Assembly (NCBI GenBank): GCA_023375785.1
Contig: SZWC01003917.1
Span: forward strand, 12,627 to 76,626
Reading direction: 5' to 3'
DNA: 64,000 bases
DNA from: Penium margaritaceum
Lineage: Eukaryota > Streptophyta > Zygnematophyceae > Desmidiales > Peniaceae
The number at the start of each line of letters is the position of its first letter. Positions within the stretch are counted from its first letter, which is position 1. Below are positions 1 to 12,360 of this stretch, piece after piece. Both the position numbers and the translations under genes were made by a program. The notes beneath the pieces were generated by a model. The model searched no databases, had not been told where the DNA came from, and worked only from the letters and a program-made list of their open reading frames with translations.

Positions 1-1453
1 TGTATTGACTAGAAAGGACAAAGAACTTCAATACGTAGTGGCACGGTGTGGCTAATATGCAAACCAAACAACCAAACTAGGCGTATGTCAGTGAGCATGA
101 CCAAAGAAATTCAATATGGATGTCAACGTTGACCAACCATAACCTGAGTCACAAACGGTCATGACAGGAAACAATGCTATGGGAATATCGGTTCTCAACT
201 ACCAAGTACAACGACTTTCAGTCAGTAGAAGCACGGTGTGGCTACCATGCACAATGACCGACCAAATGTACTGCCTTTGACCAAAGAAATCCGCTGTGTG
301 TGGTCAACGTTTACAACTCATAATACGAGTCACAAATGGTCAGAGGGGGAAACAATGGTTTGGGAACACCATGTATCACATAGCAAGCACAAGGGGCTTC
401 AATACGTTGTGGCACGGTGTGGAGACCATGCACGATGACCAACCAAAGTAGGCATATGTCACTGACCATGACCAAATAATGCGACTTAGCGTGGTAAACG
501 TTGACAACTCACAACACGACTCACAAATGGCCAGGGTGGAAGGTAATGGTTTGTGAATTCTACTTATCGACTAGCAAGTACAAATATCTTTAATATGTAG
601 TGGCACAATGTGGCTTCAATGCACAATGACCAACCAAAGTTTGCATGTCACTGACCATGAAGAACGAATTTCACTTCATCTGGTCAACATTGAAAACGCA
701 TAACATGAGTCACAAATGGTCAGAGGGGAAATCAATGGGTTGAGAACATCAGTTATCAACTAGCAAGTACAAAGACATTCAACAAGTAGTGGTACGGTAT
801 GGCTAGCGTGCACAGTGACCAACCAAAGGATGCACATGTCACTAACTACGACCGAATAAGTCCACTATGTGTGATCAACACCGACAACTGATAACACGAG
901 TCACAAATGGTTTGAGGAAGAGACAATGATTTGGGAAGCCTATGTATTGACTAGAAAGGACAAAGAAATTCAATGCTCAGTGGCACGGTGTGGCTGATAT
1001 GCACACCAAACAACCAAACTAGGCGTATGTCACTGATCATGACCAGAGAATTTCAATATGGGTGGTCAACATTGACCAACCATAAAACGAGTCACAAACG
1101 GTCAGGAGAGGAAACAATGATATGGGAATATCGGTTCTCAACTACCAGGTACAACGACCTTCAGTCAGTAGTAGCACGGTGTGGCTACCATGCACAATGA
1201 CCTATCCACGTAGGCATACATCACTGCTCATGACCAAAGAAGTTTAGTGTGTGTGGTCAACGTTCACAACTCATAATACAAGTAAAAAATGGGCAGAGGT
1301 TGAAACAATGGTTTGAGAATACTTGGTATCGACTAGCAAGTACAAAGACCTTCGATAAGTGGTGGCACGGTGTGGCTACCATGCACAGTGACCAACCAAA
1401 GTATTCTTGTATCACCGAATACCATAAAAAGAGTTTCACTGTGTGTTGTCAAC
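1..1453 (+). repeat. 191-bp satellite, left end block
   Basis: Tandem ~191-bp monomers in the order A-B-C-D-E-A-F-G. Type A starts at 52 and 994, 942 bp apart. Each monomer carries the near-constant segments gtggcacggtgtgg at its border and CGAGTCACAAATGGTCAG near its middle. The window opens inside a type E monomer. Type F starts about 1185, and the following G monomer is interrupted after gtcaac at 1448-1453 by the insert. No gene is seen; the short open frames recur with the monomer and are by-products of the repeat. Confidence 0.93.
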
Positions 1454-1674
1454 TTCCCTTCTTACGGCTGGTCAATTGGAGCAATTGTTGAGAGGTTATT
1501 CAAGCTCGATGTTGCAAAATTCGAAATTTCGTCAGCGACAAACTTTTATGAATAAACTAAATTTGTTATCATTCATATTTTTGAAAACTTCCCTCTAATC
1601 TTACACCCCCTTATTTTATGCCCTTTACCGGTGGAAACCCTTATAATGTCATGTGGACATCATATGAACACCAT

Positions 1675-1745
1675 GCGAGTTGGCTTAGTGCTTATAGAGT
1701 TAGATTCTGGAGCGATAGGTCCTAGGTTTGAATCCTCGTACGCGC
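1675..1745 (+). other. tRNA-like segment with Pol III A and B boxes (insert copy 1)
   Basis: An A-box-like TGGCTTAGTGC (1681-1691) and a B-box-like GGTTTGAATCC (1725-1735) lie 44 bp apart, the spacing expected in a tRNA gene. Bases 1722-1738 can form a T arm with 4 of 5 pairs and a seven-base TTTGAAT loop. The ends gcgagtt and tacgcgc can pair at 5 of 7 positions as an acceptor stem. D and anticodon arms are poor and no CCA follows in a conserved way, so this is a tRNA-derived head and not a working tRNA gene. Confidence 0.65.
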
Positions 1746-1768
1746 AATATACAGTAGGCTCGCGAGCT

Positions 1769-1888
1769 GGGGGGGGGGGGGGGCGGCCGTGTTGTGATAC
1801 CTCAACTCTACCTTCGAGCCTAAGCCGTGGGGGGGGGGGGGGGCGGCCGTGTTGTGATACCTCAACTCTACCTTCGAGCCTAAGCCGT
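1769..1888 (+). repeat. 60-bp tandem duplication with 15-G runs
   Basis: Two successive 60-bp units, 1769-1828 and 1829-1888, each begin with 15 consecutive G and continue cggccgtgttgtgatacctc. Other insert copies have one unit. Further G runs follow at 1889-1895 and 1898-1904. Confidence 0.9.
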
Positions 1889-2025
1889 GGGGGGGTAGGG
1901 GGGGTGTCATAATGCGATCGCAAATCTGTCCTCCAGGTCGTCCACGGAACATCCCTCTAGGGGGGTGGGAGGGAGTATTCCAGTGAAGGCACATACGCGT
2001 AACAAATCAACAAAAACCGACCTGG

Positions 2026-2798
2026 TGTCAAAGGGAGAAATGATTTGCAATTTATTGACTAGCAGGTGCAAATACTTTTAACAAGTAGTGGAAAGGTGTG
2101 GCTACCATGCACAATGACCAACCAGATTAGGCATGTGCCACATACCATGACCAAATAATTTTGCTATGTGTGGTCAACGTTTACAACCCATGACATTAGT
2201 CCCGAATTGTCAGAGGGGAAAACAATGGGTTGGGAATACTATATACCAACTACCAAGTACACCGACCTTCAGTCAGTAGTAGCACGGTGTGGCTACCATG
2301 CACAATGACCGACCAAAATAGGCATATGTACTGCCTTTGACCAAAGAAATCCGCTCTGCGTGGTCAACGTTTACAACTCATAATACAAGTCACAAATCGT
2401 CAGATGGGGAAACAATGGTTTGGGAACACCAAGTATCACATAGCAAGCACAAGGGGCTTCAATACGTTGTGGAACGGTGTGGAGACCATGCACGATGACC
2501 AACCAAAGTAGGCATATGTCACTGACCATGAGCAAATAATGTCACTAAGTGTGGTAAACTTTGACAACTCATAACACGAGTCACGAAATGCAGGGTGGAA
2601 GATAATGGTTTGTGCATACTAGTTATTGACTAGCAAGTACAAATACCTTCAATATGTAGTGGCACAATGTGGCTTCAATGCACAGTGACCAACCAAAGCA
2701 TGCATATGTCACTAACCATGCCCAAAAAATTTCACTTCATGTGGTCAACGTTGAAAATGCATAACACGAGTCACAAATGGTCAGAGGGGAAAACAATG
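2026..2798 (+). repeat. satellite, G'-H-B-C-D
   Basis: After the insert the G monomer tail resumes, then type H (cagattaggcatgtgccac), B, C and the first half of a D monomer. D stops after ggggaaaacaatg, where the 20-bp minisatellite begins. Confidence 0.9.
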
Positions 2799-4073
2799 CC
2801 AGGTGACCCGGCTTTGAATTCTGTGACCCCGCTTTGGTTTCTCTGACCCGACTTTGGTTTCTATGACCCGGCTTTGGTTTATGTTACTTGGCTTTGGTTT
2901 ATGTGACATGGCTCTGGTTTTTGTGACCTGGTTGTGGTTTCAGTAATCCGGCTTGGTTTCTGTCACCTGGCTTTGGTTTTTGTGACCCGGCTTTGGTTTC
3001 TGTGACCCAGCTTTGGTTTATGTGACCCGGCTTTGGTTTTTGTGACCCGGCTTTGGTTTCTGTGACCGGCTTTGGTTTCTTTGACCCGGATTTGGTTTCT
3101 TTGACCCGGCTTTGGTTTTTGTGACCCGGCTTTGGTTTCTGTGACCGGCTTTGGTTTCTTTGACCCGGATTTGGTTTCTTTGACCCGGCTTTGGTTTCTG
3201 TGACCCGGCTTTGCTTTCTGTGACCCGGCTTTGGTTTCTGTGACCCAGCTTTGGTTTATGTGACCCGGCTTTTGGTTTATGTGACCCGGCCTTGGTTTCT
3301 ATGACCCGGTTTTGGTTTCTGTGAACTGGCTTTAGTTTGTGGGACACGCCTCTGGTTTCTGTGACCCGGTTTTGGTTTCTGTCACCCGGCTTTGGTTTCT
3401 GTGATATGGCATTGGTTTCTGTGACCCTGCTTTGGTTTCAGTGACCCAGCTTTGGTTTCTGTGACCCGGCTTTGGGTTCAGTGACCCGGCTTTGGTTTCT
3501 ATGACCCAGCTTTGGTTTTATGATGTGGCATTGGTTTTTGTCAACTGGCATTGGTTTCAGGGACCAAGCTTTGGTTTCTGTGACCTGGCATTAGTTTCTG
3601 TGACCCGGCTTTAGTTTCTGTGACCCCGCTTTGGTGTTTGTGACCTGGCTTTGGTTTCTGTGACACGGCTTTGGTGCTGTGACCTGGCCTTGGTTGCTGT
3701 GACCCGGCTTTGGTTTCTATGATCTGGATTTGGATCTTGTGACCCGGCGTTGGTTTCAGTGACCCGACTTTGGTTTCTATGACCGGGCTTTGGTTTATGT
3801 GCTCCGGCTTTGGTTCGTTGACCCGGCTTTGGTTTCTGTGACCCGGCCTTGCTTTATGTGATCCGGCTTTGCTTTCTGTGACCCGGCTTTGGTTTCTGTG
3901 ACCTGGCTTTGGGTTACGTGACCCGGCTTTGGTTTCTGTGATCCGGCTTTGGTTTCTGTGACCCGACTTTGGTTTCTGTGACCCGGCTTTGGTTTATGTG
4001 ACCCGGCTTTGAATTATGTGACTCGTCTTTGGTTTCTGTGACTCGGCTTTGGACCCTCAGTAACCTGGCTTTA
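2799..4073 (+). repeat. 20-bp minisatellite array 1
   Basis: About 64 tandem copies of a 20-bp unit, consensus gtgacccggctttggtttct, with frequent point variants and a few units 1-3 bp shorter or longer. A variant containing ggaccctcag occurs at the right end (4051-4060). The array leaves into a D monomer at acttcatgtgg (4074). The minus strand stays open over long stretches because the unit carries few stop codons in any phase; no coding signal is seen. Confidence 0.95.
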
Positions 4074-7000
4074 ACTTCATGTGGTCAACGTTGAAAACAC
4101 ATAACACGAGTCACAAATGGTCAGAGGGGAAACAATGGGTTGGGAACACTAGTTATCAACTAGCAAGTAGAAATACCTTCAACAAGCAGTGGCACGGTAT
4201 GGCTAGCGTGACCAACCAAAGGATGCATACGTCACTGACTACGACCGAATAAGTCCACTATGTGTGGTCAACATTGACAACTCATAACACGAGTCACAAA
4301 TGGTCAGATGGAGAGACAATGGTTTGGGAAGCCTATGTATTGGCTAGAGAGGAAAAAGAGCTTCAATGCGTAGTGGCACGGTGTGGCTAATATGCACATC
4401 AAACAATCAAACTAGACATATGTCACAGATCATGACCAGAGAATTTCAATATGGGTGGTCAACGTTGACCAACCATAACACGACTCACAAACGGCCAGGA
4501 GAGGAAACAATGCTATGAGAATATCAGTTCTCAACTACCAAGTACAACGACCTTCAGTCAGTAGTAGAACGGTGTGGCTACCATGCACAATGACCGACCA
4601 AATTAGGCATATGTACTGCCTTTGACCAAAGAGATCCGCTGTGTGTGGTAAACGTTGGCAACTCATAATACGAGTCACAAATGATCAGAGGGGGCAAAAA
4701 TGGTTTGGGAACACCAAGTATCACATAGCAAGCACAAGGGGCTTCAATACGTTGCGGCACGGTGTGGAGACCATGCACGATGACCAACCAAAGTAGGCAT
4801 ATGTCACTGACCATGACCAATTAATGTCACTAAGTGTGGTAAACTTTGACAACTCACAACACGAGTCACAAATCGTCAGGGTGGAAGGTAATGGTTTGTG
4901 AATACTAGTTTTCTACTAGCAAGTACAAATACCTTAAATATGTAGTGGCACAATGTGGCTTCAAAGCATAGTGACCAACCAATGTATGCATATGTCACTG
5001 ACCATGACGAACAAATTCAACTTGATGTGGTCAACGTTGAAAACGCATAACACGAGTCACAAATGGTCAGAGGGGAAAAAAAAGGGTTGGGAACACGAGA
5101 TATCAACTAGCAAGTACAAAGACCTTCAACAAGAAATGGCACGGTATGGCTAGCGTGCACCGTGACCAACCAAAGAATGCATACGTCACTGACTACGACC
5201 GAATAAGTCCACTATGTGTGGTCAACATTGTCAACTCATAACACGTGTCACAAATGGTCAGGGTGGAAGACAATGGTTTTTGCATACTAGTTATTGAATA
5301 GCAAATACAAATACCTTCAATATGTAGTGGCACAATGTGGCTTCAATGCACAGTGACCAACCAAAGTATGCACATGGCACTAACCATGACCAGCAAATTT
5401 CACTTCATGTGGTCAACGTTGAAAATGCATAACAGGAGTCACAAATGGTCAGAGGGGAAAACAATGGGTTGGGAACACTAGTTATCAACTAGCAAGTACA
5501 AATACCTTTAATAAGCAGTGGCACGGTATGGCTACCGTGCACAGTGACCATCCAGAGGATGCATACGTCACTGGCTACGACCGAATAAGCCCACTATGTG
5601 TGGTCAACATTGACAACTCATAACACGAGTCACAAATGGTCAGAGGGAGAGACAATGACGGGGGAAGCCTATGTATTGACTAGAACAGACATAGAACTTC
5701 AATACGCAGTGGCACGGTGTGGCTAATATGCACACCAAACAACCGAACTAGGCATATGTCACTGACCATGACCAGAGAATTTCAATATGGGTGGTCAACG
5801 TTGACCAACCATAACATGAGTCACAAACGGTCAGGACATGAAACAATGCTATGGGAATATCGGTTCTCAACTACCAAGTACAACGAATTTCAGTCAGTAG
5901 TAGCACGGTGTGGCTACCATGCACAATGACCGACCTAAGTAGGCATATGTACTGCCCTTGACCAAAGAAATCCGCTGTGTGTGGTCAACGTTTACAACTC
6001 ATAAAACAAGTCACAAATGGTCAGATGGGGAAACAATGGTTTGGGAACACCATGTATCACATAGCAAGCACAAGGGGCTTCAATACGTTGTGGCACGGTG
6101 TGGAGAACATGCACGATGACCAACCAAAGTAGGCATATGGCACTGACCATGACCAAATAATGTCACTGAGTGTGGAAAAATCTGACAACTCACAACACGA
6201 CTCACAAGTGGTCAGGGTGGAAGGTAATGGATCGTGAATACTAGTTATCGACTAGCAAGTACAAATACCTTTAATATGTAGTGGCACAATGTGGCTTCAA
6301 TGCATAGTGACCCACCAATGTATGCATATGTCACTAACCATGACCAACAAATTTCACTTCATGTGGTCAACGTTGAAAACGCATAACAGGAGTCAGAAAT
6401 GATCAGAGGGGAAAACAATGGGTTGGGGACACTAGTTATCAACTAGCAAGTACAAAGCCCTTCAATAAGTAGTGATACGGTATGGCTAGCGTGCACAGTG
6501 ACCAACCAAAGGATGCATACGTCACTGGCTACGACCGAATACGTCCACTATGTGTGGTCAACATTGACAACTCATAACACGAGTCACAAATGGTCACAGG
6601 GAGAGACAATGATCTGGGAAGCCTATGTTATGACTAGAACAGACAAAGAACTTCAATACGCAGTGGCACGGTGTGGCTTATATGCACACCAAACAACCAA
6701 ACTAGGCATATGTCACTGCTCATGACCAGAGGATTTCAATATGGGTGGTCAACTTTGACCAACCATAACACGAGTCACAATCGGTCAGGAGAGGAAACAA
6801 TGCTATGGGAATATCGGTTCTCAACTACCAAGTACAACGACCTTCAGTCAGTAGTAGCACGGTGTGGCTACCATGCACAATGACCTACCCAAGTAGGCAT
6901 ACATCACTGCTCATGACCAAAGAAGTTTAGTGTGTGTGGTCAACGTTCACAACTCATAATACAAGTAAAAAATGGGCAAAGGGAGAAACAATGGTTTGGG

Positions 7001-7136
7001 AATACTTGGTATCGACTAGCAAGTACAAAGACCTTTGATAAGTGGTGGCACGGTGTGGCTACCATGCACAATGACCAACCAAAGTATTCCTGTATCACTG
7101 AATGTCATAAAAACAGTTTCACTATGTGTTGTCAAC
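4074..7136 (+). repeat. satellite block
   Basis: Resumes inside a D monomer and continues E, then five-mer units with A starts at 4387, 5723 and 6677. The 4387-5723 interval is longer than one unit because a further C-D-E set is present. The first E monomer (about 4200) lacks cacagt from ctagcgtgcacagtgacc, a deletion shared with the block right of array 2. F and G monomers lead into insert copy 2. Confidence 0.93.
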
Positions 7137-7645
7137 TTTCATTCTTACGGCTGGTCAATCGGAGCAATGGTTGAGAGGTTATTCAAGCTCGAAGTTGCAA
7201 AATTCAAAATTTCGTCTGCGTCAAATTTTTATGAATAAACTAAATTTGTTCTCATTCTTATTTTTGAAAACTACCCTCTAATCTTACACCCCCTTATTTT
7301 ATGCCCTTTACCCATAGGAACCCTTATAATGTCATTTGGACATCATATGAGCACCATGCAAGTTGGCTTAGTGCTTATAGAGTTAGATTCCGATAGGTCC
7401 TAGGTTTGAATCCTCGTACGCGTAATATACAATAGGCTCGCGACCTGGGGGGGGGGGGGGCGGCCGTGTTGTGATACCTCAACTCTACCTTCGAGCCTAA
7501 GCCGTGGGGGGGTAGGGGGGGGTGTCAAAATGCGGTCGCAAATTTGTCCTCCAGGTCGTCCACGGAACATCCCTCCAGGGGGGGTGGGAGGGAGTATTCC
7601 AATGAAGGCACCTACGCGTAAAAAAATCAATAAAAACCGACATGG
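7137..7645 (+). mobile_element. SINE-like insert, copy 2
   Basis: Full-length copy in the same G-monomer position as copy 1. The A box is at 7364-7374 and the B box at 7403-7413; their spacing is 39 bp because five bases are missing between them compared with copy 1, so the tRNA-like head (about 7358-7423) is further decayed. It has one G-tract unit (no 60-bp duplication), then gggggggtagggggggg-like runs and the usual right end. Confidence 0.7.
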
Positions 7646-9116
7646 TGTCAAAGGGAGAAACCTTTTTCTATTTATTGACTAGCAAAGGCAAATACTTTCA
7701 ACAACTAGTGGAACGGTGTGGCTACCATGCACAATAACCAACCAGATTAGGCATGTGCCACTTACCATGACCAAATAATTTTACTATGTGTGGTCAACGT
7801 TGACAACCCATAGTTTGGGTCCCGAATTGTCAGAGGGGGAAACAATGGGTTGGGAATACTAGATACCAACTACCAAGTACAACGACCTTCAGTCAGTAGT
7901 AGCACGGTGTGACTACCATGAACAATGACCGACCAAAGTAGGCATATGCACTGCCTTTGACCACAGAAATCCGCTGTGTGTGGTCAACGTTGACAACTCA
8001 TAATACGAGTCACAAATTGTCAGAGGGGGAAAAAATGGTTTGGGAACACCAACTATCAAATAGCAAGCACAAGGGGCTTCAATACGCTGTGGCACGGAGT
8101 GGAGACGATGCACGATGACCAACCAAAGTGGGCATATGTCACTGATCATGCCCAAATTATGTCACTACGTGTGGTAAAATTTGACAACTCATAACACGAG
8201 TCACAAATGGTGAGGGTGGTAGATAATGGTTTGTGAATACTAGGTATGGACTAGCAAGTAAAAATACCTTCAATATGTAGTGGCACAATGCGGCTTCAAT
8301 GCACAGTGACCAACCAAAGTATGCATATGTCACTGACCATGACGAAAGAAGTTCACTTCATGTGGTCAACGTTGAAAACACATAATAAGTGTCACAAACG
8401 GTCAGAGGGGAAAACAATTGGTTGGGAACAATAGTTATCAACTAGCAAGTACAAAGACCTTCAACAAGCAGTGGCACGGTATGGCTAGCGTGCACAGTGA
8501 CCAACCGAAGGATGCATACGTCGCTGACTACGACCGAATAAGTCCACTATGTGTGGTCAATATTGAAAACTCATAACACGAGTCACAAATGGTCAGAGGG
8601 AGAGCCAATGGTTTGGGAAGCCTATGTATTGACTATAAAGGACAAAGAACTTCAATACACAGTGGCACGGTGTGGCTTATATGCACACCAAACAACCAAA
8701 CTAGGCATATGTCACTGATCATGACCAGAGAATTTCAATGTGGGTGGTCAACGTTGACCAACCATAACACGAGTCACAAACGGTCAGTAGAGGAAACAAT
8801 GCTATGGGAATATCGGTTCTCAGCTACCAAGTACAACGACCTTCAGTCAGTAGTAGCACGGTGTGGCTACCATGCGCAATGACCTACCCAAGTAGGCATA
8901 CATCACTGCTCATGACCAAAGAAGTTAAGTGTGTGTGGTAAACGTTCACAACTCATAATACAAGTAACAAATGGACAGAGGGAGAAACAATAGTTTGGAA
9001 ATACTTGGTATCGTCTAGCAAGTGGTGGCACGGTGTGGCTACCATGCACAATGACCAACCAAAGTATTCTTGTATCACTGAATATCATCAAAAGAGTTTC
9101 ACTGTGTGTTGTCAAG
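7646..9116 (+). repeat. satellite block
   Basis: G' tail, then H-B-C-D-E, A at 8686, F, and the left half of a G monomer that ends at gtcaag (9111-9116). The unit 6677-8685 is a complete extended higher-order repeat of 2009 bp. Confidence 0.92.
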
Positions 9117-9248
9117 TTTCCTTCTTATGGCTGGTCAATCGGAGCAATGGTTGAGAGGTTATTCAAGCTCGAAGTTGCAAAATTCGAAATTTCATCTGCG
9201 TCAACTTTTTATGAGTAAACTATATTTATGAATAAACTAAATTCGTTT
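9117..9248 (+). mobile_element. SINE-like insert, 5' fragment at left edge of array 2
   Basis: The left ~130 bp of the insert, ending shortly after gaataaactaaa with a small local duplication of the atgartaaactaaat segment. The tRNA-like part and everything to its right are absent; the 20-bp minisatellite follows directly. Confidence 0.8.
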
Positions 9249-12200
9249 CAGTGATTCGGCTTTGGTTTCTGTGACCCGACTTTGGTTTCTGTGACCCGGC
9301 TTTGGTTTCTGTGACCCGGCTTTGGTTTGTGTCACCCGGCTTTGGTTTATATGACCTGGCTTTGGTTTCTGTGACCCGACTTTGGTTTTTGTGACTTGGC
9401 TTTGCTTCTATGACCCGGCTTTGGTTTCCGTGACCCGACATTGGTTTCTGTGACCCGGCATTGGTTTCTGTTACCCGGCTTTGGTTTCATTGACCTGGCT
9501 TTCGTTTCTCTGACCTGGCTTTGGTTTTTTGTGACCCGGCTTTGGTTTGTGTGACCCGGCTTTGCTTTCTGTGACCCGGCTTTGTTTTCCGTGATCCGGC
9601 TTTGGTTTCTGTGACCCGACTTTGGTGTCTGTGACCCGGCTTTGGTGTCTGTGACCCGACTTTGGTTTATGTAACTCGGCTTTGGTTTCTGTGACCCGGC
9701 TTTGGTTTCTGTGACCCGGCTTTGGTTTCTATGACCCGGCTTTGGTTTCTGTGACCCGGCTTTGGTGTCTGTGACCCGACTTTGGTTTATGTAACTCGGC
9801 TTTGGTTTCTGTGACCCGGCTTTGGTTTCTGTGACCCGACTTTGGTTTCTGTGACCCGGCTTTGGTTTTTGTGGACATGCTTTTGTTTCTGTGACCCGGC
9901 TTTGGATTATAGGACCCGGCTTTGGTTTCTGTGACTCGGCTTAGGTTTATGTGACCCGGATTGGGTTTCTGTGACCCGGCTTTGGTTTATGTTTTCCGGC
10001 TTTAGTTTCTGTGACCCGACATTGGTTTCTGTGACCCGGCTTTGGTGTCTGTGACCCGGCTTTGGTTTCTGTAACCCGGCTTTGGTTTTTGTGACCCGGC
10101 TTTGGTTTCTGTCACCCGGCTTTGGTTTCTGTGACCCAGCTTTGGTTTTTGTGACCCAACTTAGGTTTATGTGACCCAGCCTTGGTTTATGTGACCCGGC
10201 TTTGGTGTCTGTGACCTGGCTTTGGTTTTTTGTGACCCAGCTTTGGTATCTGTGACCCGGCTTTGGTTTCTGTGACCCGGTTTTGGTTTATGTGACCCGG
10301 CTTTGGTTTATGTGACCCGGCTTTGGTGTCTGTGGACTGGCTTTGGTTTCTATGACCCGGTTTGGTTTCTGTGACTTGGCTTTGCTTCCTGTGACCCGGC
10401 TTTTGTTTCTAAGACCCGTCTTTTAGTTTATGTGACCCGGCTTTGGTTTCAGTTACCGGCTTTGGTTTCTCTGACCCGGCTTTGGTTCATGTGACCCACC
10501 TTTAGTTTCTGTGACCTGCCTTTGGTTTGCTGTGACCCGGCTCTGGATTTTGTGACTCGGCTTTGGTTTCTATGACTTGGCTTTGGTTTATATGACATGG
10601 CTTTGGTTTTTGTGACCTGGTTCTGGTTTCTGTGATCCGGCTTTGGTTTCAGTCACTTGGCTTCGGTTTTTGTTGCCCAGCTTTGGTTACTGTGACCCGG
10701 CTTTAGTTTCTGTGACCCAGCTTTGGTATCAGTTACCCAGCTTTGGTTTCTGTGATCCGGCTTTGGTTTCTATGACCCGGCTTTGGATTCTTTGACCCGG
10801 CTTTGGTTTATGTGACCCGGCTTTAAATTCTGGGTCCCAGCTTTGGTTTCTGTGACCCGGCTTTGGTTTCTGTGACCCGGCTTTGGTTTATGTGACCTGG
10901 CTTTCGTTTCTGTTACCCGGCTTTGGTGTCTGTGATCGGGCTTTGGATTCTGTGACCCGGCTTTGGTTTCTGTGACCCAATTTGGTTCCGGTAACCTGGC
11001 TTTGGGTTCTGTGACCCGGCTTTTTTTTCTCTGACCCGGCTTTGGTTTCTCTGACCCGGCTTTGGTTTTTATGACCCGGCTTTGGTCTTGTGACCCGGCT
11101 TTGGTTCTTGTGACCCGGCTTTGGTTTCTGTGACCCGACTTCGGTTTCTGTGACTCGGCTTTTGTTTCTGTGATCCCGCTTTGGTTTCTGTGACCTGGCT
11201 TTGGTTTCTGTGACCTGGCTTTGGTTCTGTGACCTGGCTTTGGTTGCTGTGACCCGGCTTTGGTTTATGTGATCCGGCTTTGGATTCTGTGACCCTGCTT
11301 TGGTTTATGTGACCCGGCTTTGGTTTCTATGATCGGGCTTGGGCTTCTGTGCTCGGGCTTTGGTTTGTTGACCCGGCTTTGGTTTCTGTGACCCGGCTTT
11401 GGTTTCTGTGACCCGGCTTTGGTTTCTATGACTCGGCTTTGGTTTCTTTGACCCGGCTTTGGTTTCTGTGACTTGGCTTTGGTTTCTATGACCCGGCTTT
11501 GGTTTCTGTGACCCGGCTTTGGTTTCTATGACTCGGCTTTGGTTTCTTTGACCCGGCTTTGGTTTCTGTGACTTGGCTTTGGTTTCTATGACCCGGCTTT
11601 GGTTTCTGTGACCCGACTTTGGTTTCTGTGACCCGGCTTTGGTTTCTGTGATACGGCTTTGGTTTCTATGACCCGGCTTTCGTTTCTCTTATCTGGCTTT
11701 GGTTTCTGTTACCCGGCTTTCGTTTCTCTGACCTGGCTTTGGTTTCTGTGACTTGGCTTTGGTTTGTGTGACCCGGCTTTGTTTTCTGTGAATCGGCTTT
11801 TGTTTCTGTGACCCAGCTTTGGTTTACGTGACCCATCTTTGGTTGCTGTTACCCGGCTTTGATTTCCGTGACCTGGCTTTGGTTTCAATGACCCAGCTCT
11901 GGTTTCTGTGAACTGGCTTTGGTTTCTGTGACCTGGCTTTGGTTTCTGTGACCCGGCTTTGATTTATGTGACCCGGCTTTGGTTTTGGTGACACGGCTGT
12001 AGTTTCTGTGACCCGGCTTTGGTTACTTTGACTTTGCTTTGGTAACGGTGATCCGGCATCGGTTTCTGTGACCCGGCTTTGGTTTCTGTGACCTGGCTTT
12101 GGTTTTTGTGGCCATGCTTTGGTTTCTGTAACCCGGCTTTGGTTTTTGGGACCCGGCTTTGGTTTCTGTGACTTGGCTTTGGTTTATGTGACCCGGCTTT

Positions 12201-12360
12201 GGTTTCCGTGACCCGGCTTTGGTTTCTGTGACCCGGCTTTAGTTTCTATGACCGGGCTTTGGATTCTGTGCTCCGGCCTTGGTTCGTTGACCCGGCTTTG
12301 GTTTCTTTGACCCGGCTTTGGTTTCTGTGATTCGGCTTTGGTTTCTGTGACCCGGCTTTG

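Larger units (their letters stand above)
1454..2025 (+). mobile_element. SINE-like insert, copy 1
   Basis: Non-satellite sequence inside a G monomer: satellite stops after gtcaac and resumes at tgtcaaaggg. In order it holds an AT-rich left part with gaataaactaaa, a tRNA-like segment, poly-G tracts, and a right part ending in acatacgcgtaacaaatcaac. It recurs at the same monomer position at 7137, 30658, 34753, 46752 and 49698, and as 5' fragments at 9117 and 54892. No poly-A tail or target-site duplication is evident, so the SINE class is inferred from the Pol III boxes only. The satellite bases on either side add up to about 154 of 191, so some 37 bp of monomer is missing or no longer recognisable. 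Confidence 0.7.

Noticed and set aside
1675-1745. Functional tRNA gene
   Set aside because: D and anticodon arms cannot be formed convincingly, the acceptor stem has mismatches, and all copies sit in the same repeated insert.
1454-2025. Insert as a cut-and-paste DNA element
   Set aside because: No terminal inverted repeats or flanking duplication could be seen, and the tRNA-like boxes fit a SINE-type origin better; the class remains provisional.
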